Assembly: GCA_946629475.1 (NCBI GenBank)
Contig: CAMOXX010000149.1
Location: forward strand, 1-6,835
Reading direction: 5' to 3'
DNA length: 6,835 nucleotides
Origin: an uncultured Blautia sp.
GTDB taxonomy: Bacteria; Bacillota; Clostridia; Lachnospirales; Lachnospiraceae
The notes under the pieces were generated by a model, which worked only from the letters and a program-made list of their open reading frames with translations, was not told where the DNA came from and made no database searches. Made by a program: the position numbers and the translations under genes. Below, piece after piece: positions 1-5,588 of this stretch. Position 1 is the first letter of the stretch; every line of letters starts with the position of its first letter.

Positions 1-35
1 CTTTTTTCAATTCTTAAACATTTACTGTTTTATGA

Positions 36-64
36 CGCCCCGCCATTCGGCGGGGATTATTATT
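36..64 (+). terminator. Hairpin terminator, probably for a plus-strand gene left of the window
   Basis: CCCCGCC (38-44) pairs perfectly with GGCGGGG (49-55) around an ATTC loop. An AT-rich ATTATTATTT tract follows on the plus strand. The tract is not a clean T run, so termination strength is uncertain. No minus-strand T run follows, so the plus strand is the better reading. The gene it would serve is not in the window. A nearly identical stem occurs at 6325-6342. Confidence 0.45.
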
Positions 65-86
65 TATATATACAAGAGTCCGTCAA
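59..86 (-). promoter_or_regulatory. Possible promoter reading left out of the window
   Basis: On the minus strand TTGACG (81-86) is followed after 16 bases by AATAAT (59-64). This is a reasonable sigma-A-type pair in a very AT-rich stretch. Transcription would start near position 52, inside the hairpin at 38-55, which argues against it. Low confidence because such AT-rich DNA gives chance matches. Confidence 0.2.
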
Positions 87-187
87 AGTGAAAATTCCTT
101 ACGGTCCGCTCCTCCGGATCCTGATCCCCCGAAGCATACGGCTTCCTTCATTTCCCCATTTGAGCTGGAATCAGGTGTCGTTTCTGT

Positions 188-221
188 CGCCGGGGGCGAA
201 TCGTCCCCGGCGATTCGTTTT
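188..221. other. Two overlapping, mutually exclusive hairpins beyond the permease stop codon
   Basis: CGCCGGGG (188-195) pairs with CCCCGGCG (205-212), and the stem can extend inward to a three-base loop. On the plus strand CGAATCG (197-203) can instead pair with CGATTCG (211-217), followed by TTTT (218-221). Both cannot form at once. It begins 4 bases past the minus-strand stop at 225-227. The minus-strand transcript has no T run after the big stem, so if it is a terminator its best orientation is plus. Confidence 0.4.
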
Positions 222-224
222 CCG

Positions 225-1571
225 TCAGTGCTTGACGCTTTCATCCATATCTTTAGGCAGAACGAGATTCAGCACCAGTGCAGACACGAAAATCACCGCA
301 ACCACATTCTGCGAAAACACGGATTGGATCGCCAGCGGGAAGTGACTCCAGATCTCCGTCTCGGTAGAGGCCGTGAAGCCGATCGCCACCGACAGGGAAA
401 TCGCCACAATCAGCTTGTTGCGTGCGGTAAACCCGGCTTCTGCAATCATTTCCACACCGGAAACCAGAATCTGCCCCAGCACCATCATCAGAATCCCTCC
501 GATTACCGGCTTGGGCACTGTCCCGAAAAACCGTCCCACAGGCGGAAAGAACCCGGCAATCACCATGATGATTCCGCCGACTCGCGCCACATTGCGGTTT
601 ACCACCTTTGTCATAATGCTTAGACCAATGTTTTCGGAATAAGAGGTAACGGGGGTTCCCCCGACAAGACCGCTTAATACAGAGCCGAACCCATCGATGG
701 TCAGTACGCCGCTCGTCTCCTTCGGTGTCAGTTCACGGTGCAGGGCGCCTCCTGCCAAGGCGGAGGCATCTCCCAGCGTTTCCGTCGCGGAAACCAGATA
801 GATGATGGCGACAGAGATGATTGCATCCATCCGGAAAACAGGCCGATACGGCAGGAGTTTCGGAAGCGCGATCCAGCCGTCCGATGTCAAGCCGCTCAAG
901 TCCACTTTTCCGAACAGCAAGGCGGTCACATAGCCCGCCGCCAGTCCGACAAGGATGGAGAGCTGCTTCTTTCCGCCCTTGGCCAGCACCATCCACAGCA
1001 GGCAGGTCAGCAGTGTCACAAAACCGATGAAAATATTATGAAGGGAACCGAAATCCTCCGTATAGCCACCCCCAAAGGAGCGAGCGGCAGTCCCGAGCAG
1101 AGACAGTCCGATTCCGGTGACGACAACCGCCGAGACAACAGGCGCCAGCGCATTGCGCCAATACCGCACGGTAAGGCCGAGCAGGCCTTCAAACAGGCCT
1201 CCGATCAGTACGGTGCCGATCACCGCGCCATAGCCATACGTTGCTGCGATTGCGGAGAGCGGAACCACGAAGGTGAAGCTCACGCCCATAAAGACAGGTA
1301 AACCGGAACCGAGCATACCAATGGGTGTCACCTGCAGAAAGGTTGCAATTCCTGCCGCGATCATGGCGCTTTGCATGAGGCGGAGAATTTCGGTTTCGGT
1401 CAGCGCCGGGTTTGCAGCTGCCGCGATGAGGCCGATCGGGACCATATTGGTGACAAACATCGCGAGGATCTGCTGCATAGAAAAAGGCAGAATCAGTCCG
1501 AGTCCCGGATTTCCCTCCAAGGTGTACAGCGTATCCATCTTCGGAGAGCTGTGCTTTTCACTGTGATTCAT
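225..1571 (-). CDS. NCS2-family nucleobase permease (uracil/xanthine type)
   Basis: A 448-residue inner-membrane carrier, close to the usual NCS2 length, that should import a purine or pyrimidine base with protons. About 14 hydrophobic segments run from residue 25 to 437. The NCS2 signature in TM10 is visible: E313-N314-x-G316 and then T321-K322. TM8 carries E264 and D268 in SATETLGD, and D293 lies 20 residues before E313, matching the spacing of the functional residues of E. coli XanQ. TM8 resembles xanthine/urate carriers, but XanQ has Gln where this protein has E313, and Glu there is more like uracil carriers. Q34 in TM1 replaces the usual His. Substrate is therefore open. The start is ATG at 1571, with AAAGGA 10 bases upstream; the internal Met12 has no ribosome binding site. 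I saw no purine riboswitch in the leader. Family assignment is firm, substrate is not. Confidence 0.95.
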   Translation of the reverse strand: MNHSEKHSSPKMDTLYTLEGNPGLGLILPFSMQQILAMFVTNMVPIGLIAAAANPALTETEILRLMQSAMIAAGIATFLQVTPIGMLGSGLPVFMGVSFTFVVPLSAIAATYGYGAVIGTVLIGGLFEGLLGLTVRYWRNALAPVVSAVVVTGIGLSLLGTAARSFGGGYTEDFGSLHNIFIGFVTLLTCLLWMVLAKGGKKQLSILVGLAAGYVTALLFGKVDLSGLTSDGWIALPKLLPYRPVFRMDAIISVAIIYLVSATETLGDASALAGGALHRELTPKETSGVLTIDGFGSVLSGLVGGTPVTSYSENIGLSIMTKVVNRNVARVGGIIMVIAGFFPPVGRFFGTVPKPVIGGILMMVLGQILVSGVEMIAEAGFTARNKLIVAISLSVAIGFTASTETEIWSHFPLAIQSVFSQNVVAVIFVSALVLNLVLPKDMDESVKH

Positions 1572-1618
1572 TTTCCCGCATTCCTTTCTCCGGCACGCCT
1601 ATTATTCTGTCGAATAAA

Positions 1619-1647
1619 ACTTTACCATGCTTTGCCGTTCATTTCAA
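1619..1647 (-). promoter_or_regulatory. Promoter of the NCS2 permease
   Basis: On the minus strand TTGAAA (1642-1647) lies 17 bases before TAAAGT (1619-1624), an acceptable sigma-A pair. It would give a leader of about 40 bases before the ATG at 1571. Upstream on the minus strand, GCCGGT and ACCGGC form a possible stem, but it would lie before the transcription start. Confidence 0.45.
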
Positions 1648-1743
1648 CAAAAACAATCATCGCCGGTACAAAAATGATCCTTATCCGGGCTTTTCGTACC
1701 CTTCAACCGGCTCGTGTGCGCTTTCCGCCATCCCGGTCCCAAA

Positions 1744-1788
1744 AAGCAGAAAAGCGGATGACATTTTCGGTCATCCGCCTTTGCTTTT
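1744..1788 (-). terminator. Intrinsic terminator of the 67-residue gene (possibly bidirectional)
   Basis: GCGGATGAC (1754-1762) pairs perfectly with GTCATCCGC (1770-1778) around a 7-base loop. On the minus strand it is followed by TTTTCTGCTTTTT, a good termination tract 17 bases beyond the stop codon at 1795-1797. The plus strand also has T-rich sequence after the stem (CTTTGCTTTTT), so it could work both ways. No plus-strand gene needs it. Confidence 0.85.
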
Positions 1789-1794
1789 TCTATG

Positions 1795-1998
1795 TTATTT
1801 TACCGGGTGCTCTTCATCCTTGATAATTTCTACCGTTGCAACATCGCGGCGCTTCAATACTTGATTTGTTCCGGGGAAATCATAGTTGTCATTCAGATTT
1901 GCAAATCGAAGCCAATTTTGGAAGTCCTCAATCTGACTGTCTGATGCCCAATAGTCTACATAGCTAAGGTCTTCAAAATGAATTCTGATTGTTTTCAC
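1795..1998 (-). CDS. Small protein of unknown function (67 residues)
   Basis: I do not recognise this family. The 67-residue product has no signal peptide, membrane segment or cysteine, so it is probably cytosolic. By eye it looks alpha/beta: a start strand (KTIRIHF), an acidic aromatic stretch, a helix rich in Gln/Asn/Trp around residues 20-35 (SQIEDFQNWLRFA), and a closing strand ATVEII followed by a charged tail. The start is GTG at 1998. An in-frame TGA lies 8 codons upstream and there is no internal Met, so no better start exists. The ribosome binding site is odd: AGAAGG sits only 2 bases before GTG, and AAAGGA lies 16 bases before it. A promoter upstream and a strong terminator just after the stop support a real single-gene unit. 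It was not recognisable as an antitoxin, regulator or phage protein. Confidence 0.7.
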   Translation of the reverse strand: MKTIRIHFEDLSYVDYWASDSQIEDFQNWLRFANLNDNYDFPGTNQVLKRRDVATVEIIKDEEHPVK

Positions 1999-2035
1999 AG
2001 CCTTCTGCCCAAGTTCCTTTCATCATGATAAGCTG

Positions 2036-2044
2036 ATTGTAACA
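2036..2044 (-). promoter_or_regulatory. Extended -10 promoter of the 67-residue gene
   Basis: TGTTACAAT on the minus strand is a TGn-extended -10 element with TACAAT matching TATAAT at 5 of 6 bases. No good -35 is seen at 17 bases, which is common for extended -10 promoters. The start would be near 2029, giving a leader of about 30 bases. Confidence 0.5.
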
Positions 2045-2103
2045 TCCTTTGCCGATAATTTTCTGTTAAGAAATCACGTCAGCAGACATTTTTTGCTTTC
2101 ACT

Positions 2104-2138
2104 GAAAAAAGCCCTTGCTTTTTCTGTTTTTTGAGGGC
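2104..2138 (-). terminator. Intrinsic terminator, probably for the NifX-SlyD fusion gene
   Basis: On the minus strand GCCCT (2138-2134) can pair with AGGGC (2115-2111), followed directly by TTTTTT (2110-2105). An alternative A-rich/T-rich stem (AAAAAGC with GCTTTTT) overlaps it and could also stop plus-strand transcription, since TGTTTTTT follows at 2125-2132. It lies about 200 bases past the fusion gene's stop codon, implying a long 3' untranslated region. Confidence 0.55.
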
Positions 2139-2313
2139 GGACCTTCATCCGGAAGCAAGCCCGTTTTCTTTTCGCACATAGGCCTGTGCGGATACGGCGT
2201 CATTTTCCTGCGCTTCCGAAGTCTTGAAATATACAGCGGTCATTCCACAGCAAAAGGATCAGGCTCAGATCGAAACGGAACCGGTACTCGGTCTGTTATG
2301 AAGGATTGGGATA
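2139..2313 (-). other. Gene-free 3' region with nested inverted repeats and a 32-codon ORF
   Basis: No convincing gene lies here. CGGAAGC (2150-2156) is complementary to GCTTCCG (2212-2218), and inside it CGCACA (2173-2178) pairs with TGTGCG (2185-2190). A minus-strand ORF of 32 residues runs from ATG at 2243 to TGA at 2145-2147. It is hydrophilic and protein-like in composition but has no Shine-Dalgarno sequence, so it is probably not translated on its own. It could be the remnant of a decayed gene. The region should be transcribed as the tail of the gene that ends at 2314. Confidence 0.3.
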
Positions 2314-3171
2314 TCAGCGCACTTCTACAAGTTCGATCGTAAAATTCAGTTCCTTGCCCGCCATCTCGTGATTGGCATCAAACGTGATGGTATGTTCATC
2401 CTTTGCAATGACTTTCACCGGGAAGGGCTGCCCCTGTACATTCTGGAGATAAACCTGTTCTCCGACCGTAAGACTCTCGGATCCGGGAAGCTGAGCCATC
2501 ATAACCGTAAAAATCGCATCAGGATTTACTTCGCCATACGCCTCTGCGGGCATAAGATGAATCTGGATGGTCTCGCCGACTTCCATGTTTGCAACCGCCG
2601 CATCATAGCCGGGAATCATCATTCCGGCACCGCAAACAAACTCAAGCGGTTCTCCTCTGTCATAGGAAGAATCGAACTGCGTGCCATCGTTAAAGGTTCC
2701 TCTGTAATGCGTGCGGCAGGTCTTGCCGACGTTCTTTCCGGAAACAGTCGGTCCGCATCCGCCACAGCCGGAACCGCAGTCTGATCCGCAGGAATCACCA
2801 CAGTTGTCTCCCTCGTGATGTCCGCATGAGCGACCTTCTCCGTGATGATCACAGTTTGCTCCTGTGTTAATCAATTCTCCACGAAGATACGCTTCAACCG
2901 CTTCATCCGCATTCCCGGACGCTCCGGCACACAACTCAATTCCCTGTGATTCCAGCGCGGCCTGTGCCCCTCCGCCGATTCCGCCGCAAATGACGACATC
3001 AATGGCATGATTCCCAAGCAGATTGGCCAAGGCCCCATGTCCGCTCCCATTGGAGCTGATCACCTCAGAGGAAAGCACCCGGCCGTCCCGGACCTCATAG
3101 ATTTTAAATGTCTCCGTATGGCCAAAGTGCTGGAAGATTTCTCCGTTTTCATAGGTAACTGCGATTCTCAT
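2314..3171 (-). CDS. NifX/NifB-like metal-cluster-binding domain fused to SlyD-like FKBP prolyl isomerase
   Basis: A 285-residue cytosolic fusion. Residues 1-105 resemble the dinitrogenase iron-molybdenum-cofactor-binding fold (NifX, NafY, NifB C-terminus): a start strand MRIAVTYENG, FGHTETFKIYEV, and a Gly-rich turn CGGIGGGAQ at 62-70. Residues 107-139 form a metal-binding-type linker with C107, H109, H110, C116, H118, H119, C124, C128, C132, C136 and C139. Residues 143-285 are an FKBP isomerase of SlyD type: Y156, F166-D167, the MIPGYD turn at 185-190, AYG at 211-213, an inserted flap domain, and a SlyD-like end NHEMAGKELNF with F277. SlyD proteins deliver nickel through a C-terminal His/Cys tail; here a similar stretch lies between the domains. 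An ATG 13 codons upstream (3210) is rejected because AGGAG lies 7 bases before the ATG at 3171. Role in metal-protein maturation is inference; I see no nif genes nearby. Confidence 0.92.
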   Translation of the reverse strand: MRIAVTYENGEIFQHFGHTETFKIYEVRDGRVLSSEVISSNGSGHGALANLLGNHAIDVVICGGIGGGAQAALESQGIELCAGASGNADEAVEAYLRGELINTGANCDHHGEGRSCGHHEGDNCGDSCGSDCGSGCGGCGPTVSGKNVGKTCRTHYRGTFNDGTQFDSSYDRGEPLEFVCGAGMMIPGYDAAVANMEVGETIQIHLMPAEAYGEVNPDAIFTVMMAQLPGSESLTVGEQVYLQNVQGQPFPVKVIAKDEHTITFDANHEMAGKELNFTIELVEVR

Positions 3172-3200
3172 TGTTCTTCTCCTGTCTTTAAAGTATTTAT

Positions 3201-3209
3201 ATATTACCA
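3201..3209 (-). promoter_or_regulatory. Extended -10 promoter of the NifX-SlyD fusion gene
   Basis: TGGTAATAT on the minus strand is a TGn-extended -10 element. Transcription would begin near 3194, leaving a leader of about 23 bases that contains the AGGAG ribosome binding site. No good -35 is seen. Confidence 0.5.
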
Positions 3210-3235
3210 TGTTCTTCCATGCTCTGCATGTTTCA

Positions 3236-3306
3236 AAGGGCTTTTGGCCCTTCGTCCTGACCGTGCCGAACTCGGCGTGGGGAAGGCCTCTCTTATTGCG
3301 GTCAGG
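3236..3306. repeat. Inverted repeat with inner stems between two divergent promoters
   Basis: CCTGACCG (3256-3263) is perfectly complementary to CGGTCAGG (3299-3306), and G-T pairs could add two more. Inside it GCCG (3265-3268) pairs with CGGC (3273-3276). Just outside, AAGGGC (3236-3241) pairs with GCCCTT (3247-3252). None of the stems is followed by a T run. The right arm overlaps the putative -35 of rdgB. It could be an operator or a structured RNA; I do not recognise it as a known riboswitch. Confidence 0.45.
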
Positions 3307-3324
3307 CTCCGGATATGATAGAAT
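3296..3324 (+). promoter_or_regulatory. Promoter of rdgB
   Basis: TAGAAT (3319-3324) is preceded by TGA, making an extended -10 element. A partial -35, TTGCGG (3296-3301), lies exactly 17 bases upstream. The start would fall near 3331, about 30 bases before the rdgB ATG. Confidence 0.55.
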
Positions 3325-3360
3325 GATGTACCACGAAATCGGGATTTAAGGAGAGCCATC

Positions 3361-3954
3361 ATGAAATTGATCATTGCAAGTAATAACAAAGGAAAAATCC
3401 GAGAATACAAAGATATTTTTGAGCCATTTGGGTTTCTTGTGCGCTCTCAAGGGGAAGAAAACATCAATCTTGAGGTGGAAGAAACCGGGACCACTTTTGA
3501 ACAAAACGCTGCATTAAAGGCACGGGCGATCTACGATAGAGCTCATTGCTGTGTGATATCGGATGACAGCGGTCTGGAAGTGGAAGCCTTAGGCGGAGAG
3601 CCGGGACTCTACTCTGCCCGGTATAAAGGTCTGCAGACAGAGCATGAACGCAGGATGGCCGTCCTGAAAGGGCTTGAAGGAAAAGATAATCGCAATGCAC
3701 GTTTTGTAACCTGTATATGCTTTATTGATGAAACGGGAAAGGAGCATCTCTTTACCGGAATCTGGAAAGGCGTAATCGCTGCAAAAGAAGAAGGCGCCAA
3801 CGGTTTCGGCTATGATCCGATCTTTATCTCCGAGGATGGGAACGGAAAAACCACTGCAAGTATGCCTCTTTCTTTTAAGGAAACATATTCCCACCGGGCG
3901 AAAGCGGTAAAGGCCTTGATCGCATACCTTCAATCCCGATCACTTCCGGCTTAA
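3361..3954 (+). CDS. rdgB: RdgB/HAM1-family non-canonical purine NTP pyrophosphatase
   Basis: A 197-residue cytosolic enzyme, the usual length for the family. It hydrolyses dITP, ITP and XTP to the monophosphate plus pyrophosphate, keeping deaminated purines out of DNA and RNA. Family motifs are all present and in order: SNNKGK at residues 7-12 (nucleotide-binding loop), DDSGLEVEALGG at 68-79 including the likely catalytic D69, PGLYSARY at 81-88, GFGYDPIF at 148-155 and SHRAK at 177-181. The stretch before SHRAK reads SMPLSFKET where most relatives have MAELSxEEKN, a mild divergence in a binding loop. The start is ATG at 3361 with an excellent AAGGAGAG at 3348-3355. It diverges from the fusion gene and is 58 bases ahead of the EamA transporter with no visible terminator between them. 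Highly confident in function. Confidence 0.97.
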   Translation: MKLIIASNNKGKIREYKDIFEPFGFLVRSQGEENINLEVEETGTTFEQNAALKARAIYDRAHCCVISDDSGLEVEALGGEPGLYSARYKGLQTEHERRMAVLKGLEGKDNRNARFVTCICFIDETGKEHLFTGIWKGVIAAKEEGANGFGYDPIFISEDGNGKTTASMPLSFKETYSHRAKAVKALIAYLQSRSLPA

Positions 3955-4012
3955 CCCAGGGAATTGTCTCTTTATCATCCTGAAAACGCAAGATGGAGTT
4001 TTGTGACTTTTT

Positions 4013-4891
4013 ATGGAAGTTTTTTCGAATATCAGCAACAAATCAAAGGGAATCCTTTGCATCTTGCTTGCGGCCTTCGGTTTTTCTCTGATGTCTTTTT
4101 TCGTAAGAATCTCCGGGGATATTCCAACCATGGAAAAAGCATTCTTCCGGAACGCGGTAGCCATCATTGCATCCCTGATGCTTCTGATCAGATCCGGTGA
4201 GAAAATCAGAATAAAAAAGAACTGCGCGGGAGATCTCTTCTTCAGATGCCTGTTTGGAACAAGCGGACTTATTGCCAATTTCTATGCCATCGACAAGCTT
4301 AACATCGCGGATGCCAACATGCTGAATAAGCTGTCACCATTCTTTGCGATCCTGATTTCAATTCCGCTTCTTAAAGAAAAGCCCAAGCATATCGATATTC
4401 TTGCGGTCATTGTAGCATTCCTCGGCGCAATGCTCATTGTCAGGCCGTCCGGCAGCAACATGCAGCTTGTACCCGCCCTTATCGGCCTGTATGGTGGATT
4501 TGCCGCGGGAACAGCCTATGTTTTTGTCAGAAGACTTGGGAAGAAAGGTGAGCGAACGCCGATCATCGTCCTGTGTTTTTCGCTGTTTTCTACGGCGGTG
4601 ACAATCCCGTTTATCGCCGTGAATTATATCCCGCTGAAACCCATGCAGCTGATCTGCCTCATTATGGCCGGACTGTCCGCAACAATTGGCCAGTTTGGGA
4701 TCACCTCCGCCTATAAGTACGCGCCGGCAAAGGAAATATCGGTTTTCGATTACACCCAGGTACTCTTTGCCGCAATGCTCGGCATGCTTTTCCTCGCAGA
4801 GCTGCCAACCGCTTTGTCCTTCCTCGGATATGTGATCATCATCGGAGTCGCAGTACTCAGGTGGCGATACAATCTGAAAAGTGAAGACTGA
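4013..4891 (+). CDS. EamA/DMT-superfamily transporter
   Basis: A 292-residue inner-membrane protein with ten predicted transmembrane segments in two EamA repeats. Repeat one covers residues 13-143, repeat two covers 153-286. Approximate segments are 13-33, 41-59, 76-93, 99-120, 127-143, 152-172, 182-203, 211-235, 241-262 and 268-287. The end of each repeat shows the usual pattern, for example LAELPTALSFLGYVIIIGV near 261-279. Members of this superfamily exchange or export small metabolites such as amino acids, nucleotide-related compounds and S-adenosylmethionine; the substrate cannot be read here. An in-frame TGA at 4004-4006 fixes the ATG at 4013 as the first possible start. Its ribosome binding site is poor: GGAG at 3995-3998 is 14 bases away. 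It probably shares the rdgB transcript. Confidence 0.93.
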   Translation: MEVFSNISNKSKGILCILLAAFGFSLMSFFVRISGDIPTMEKAFFRNAVAIIASLMLLIRSGEKIRIKKNCAGDLFFRCLFGTSGLIANFYAIDKLNIADANMLNKLSPFFAILISIPLLKEKPKHIDILAVIVAFLGAMLIVRPSGSNMQLVPALIGLYGGFAAGTAYVFVRRLGKKGERTPIIVLCFSLFSTAVTIPFIAVNYIPLKPMQLICLIMAGLSATIGQFGITSAYKYAPAKEISVFDYTQVLFAAMLGMLFLAELPTALSFLGYVIIIGVAVLRWRYNLKSED

Positions 4892-4964
4892 CCGCGGTAA
4901 AAGCCGCCTGTGACCCGTCGGACCTGACGCATATTTTCAAAACGGATGATCATACCGGTCCGTC

Positions 4965-5444
4965 TCAGGCCTGATCCGATTCGTCTTCCGTCAGTTCATC
5001 ATTTATGACAGCCTCCATCGGCATCGGGGCCGTAGGAACGGCCGTAAAATCCGCAGTATTGTTTACAAACGAATACATGGGGATTCCGTAGCTTCCGTCA
5101 TCTCCAATGTGTTCAAAAAGTGTGCGGATAAAGAATTTCACCCATTCTTCGGATGGGCGCTGTGCTCCGGGAACCTGGTATCTCCCCCAGACGCTGCTCT
5201 CCAGAGTTTTTTTCTTCGTATCGATCACAATACCCAGCGCCACATTGCAGAAATCGAAGGACGCTTCAAACGCCGTCAGGTTCTCTCTGTCCGTTCTCGG
5301 CACATTCACAGCTTCCGGAATCTCCGTGGTCGTAATCATGACACGTCCCAGGATCGGCCCGTTCTCATCTTCAAAGGCCTTGATTGTTCCCATGGACTTA
5401 AGGGCAGCCTCAACCGTTTTAAACTGTTCTGGATTGTTCAGCAT
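4965..5444 (-). CDS. Acidic protein of unknown function (159 residues)
   Basis: I do not recognise this family. The 159-residue product has no signal peptide and no transmembrane segment, so it is likely cytosolic. The N-terminus is helical (PEQFKTVEAALKSMG). A long middle section, residues 31-90, looks strand-rich with ITTTEIPEAV, FDFCNVALGIVID and SSVWGRYQVPG. A helix with aromatic residues follows (EEWVKFFIRTLFEHIG, 99-114), and the last 20 residues are highly acidic (DELTEDESDQA). There is one Cys (C66) and no obvious catalytic motif. The start is ATG at 5444, with GAGG 10 bases upstream. It converges with the EamA gene across 73 bases in which only weak stems are seen, and it has its own extended -10 promoter. 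It is almost certainly a real gene given the ribosome binding site, promoter and clean ORF; function is unknown. Confidence 0.75.
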   Translation of the reverse strand: MLNNPEQFKTVEAALKSMGTIKAFEDENGPILGRVMITTTEIPEAVNVPRTDRENLTAFEASFDFCNVALGIVIDTKKKTLESSVWGRYQVPGAQRPSEEWVKFFIRTLFEHIGDDGSYGIPMYSFVNNTADFTAVPTAPMPMEAVINDELTEDESDQA

Positions 5445-5493
5445 TATCTTCTTACCTCATTATTCATGATTCTATTTGTCATCGCCGGTCTAA

Positions 5494-5502
5494 AGTATAT
5501 CA
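5494..5502 (-). promoter_or_regulatory. Extended -10 promoter of the acidic unknown protein
   Basis: TGATATACT on the minus strand is a TGn-extended -10 element about 50 bases upstream of the ATG at 5444. TTGAAA occurs upstream, but 22 bases away, too far for a standard -35. The same nine-base element occurs at 5709-5717 on the plus strand. Confidence 0.5.
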
Positions 5503-5552
5503 TAACTGCTGACGGCATACTTTTCAATCACTTATTTTGCCGATGCTTTGCC

Positions 5553-5582
5553 TTGACGGCCTCACATGATTTCTGGTATAAT
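5553..5582 (+). promoter_or_regulatory. Strong promoter reading into a hairpin-only region
   Basis: TTGACG (5553-5558), an 18-base spacer, then a perfect TATAAT (5577-5582) preceded by TGG as an extended -10. This is the best promoter in the window. Transcription should begin near 5589, exactly where the first of three hairpins starts. No Shine-Dalgarno plus ORF lies between it and the terminator at 5646-5673. Confidence 0.8.
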
Positions 5583-5588
5583 TTTTTC

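Noticed and set aside
738..1301. A 187-residue plus-strand open frame inside the permease gene
   Set aside because: It is the low-complexity, charged antisense shadow of a clear membrane-protein gene and has no plausible start signals.
1572..1740. A purine (guanine/xanthine) riboswitch before the permease
   Set aside because: I looked for the conserved purine-aptamer loops and flanking P1 strands on the minus strand and did not find them; the one possible stem lies upstream of the likely promoter.
2115..2342. A 75-residue plus-strand open frame
   Set aside because: It starts inside the terminator, overlaps the end of the fusion gene on the other strand, has no ribosome binding site and no recognisable protein features.
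3172..3210. A 13-residue N-terminal extension of the NifX-SlyD fusion from the ATG at 3210
   Set aside because: It has no ribosome binding site, would overlap the extended -10 promoter, and adds residues absent from the domain; the ATG at 3171 has AGGAG at 7 bases.
4892..4964. A terminator between the convergent EamA and acidic-protein genes
   Set aside because: Only short stems (GCGG/CCGC at 4894-4907; CGGACC/GGTCCG at 4919-4924 and 4957-4962) are present, with no T run on either strand.
1626..5552. The ten-base ATGCTTTGCC near two promoters (about 1627-1636 and 5543-5552)
   Set aside because: It occurs twice but has no symmetry and sits at different positions relative to each promoter; it is too short to call an operator from two copies.
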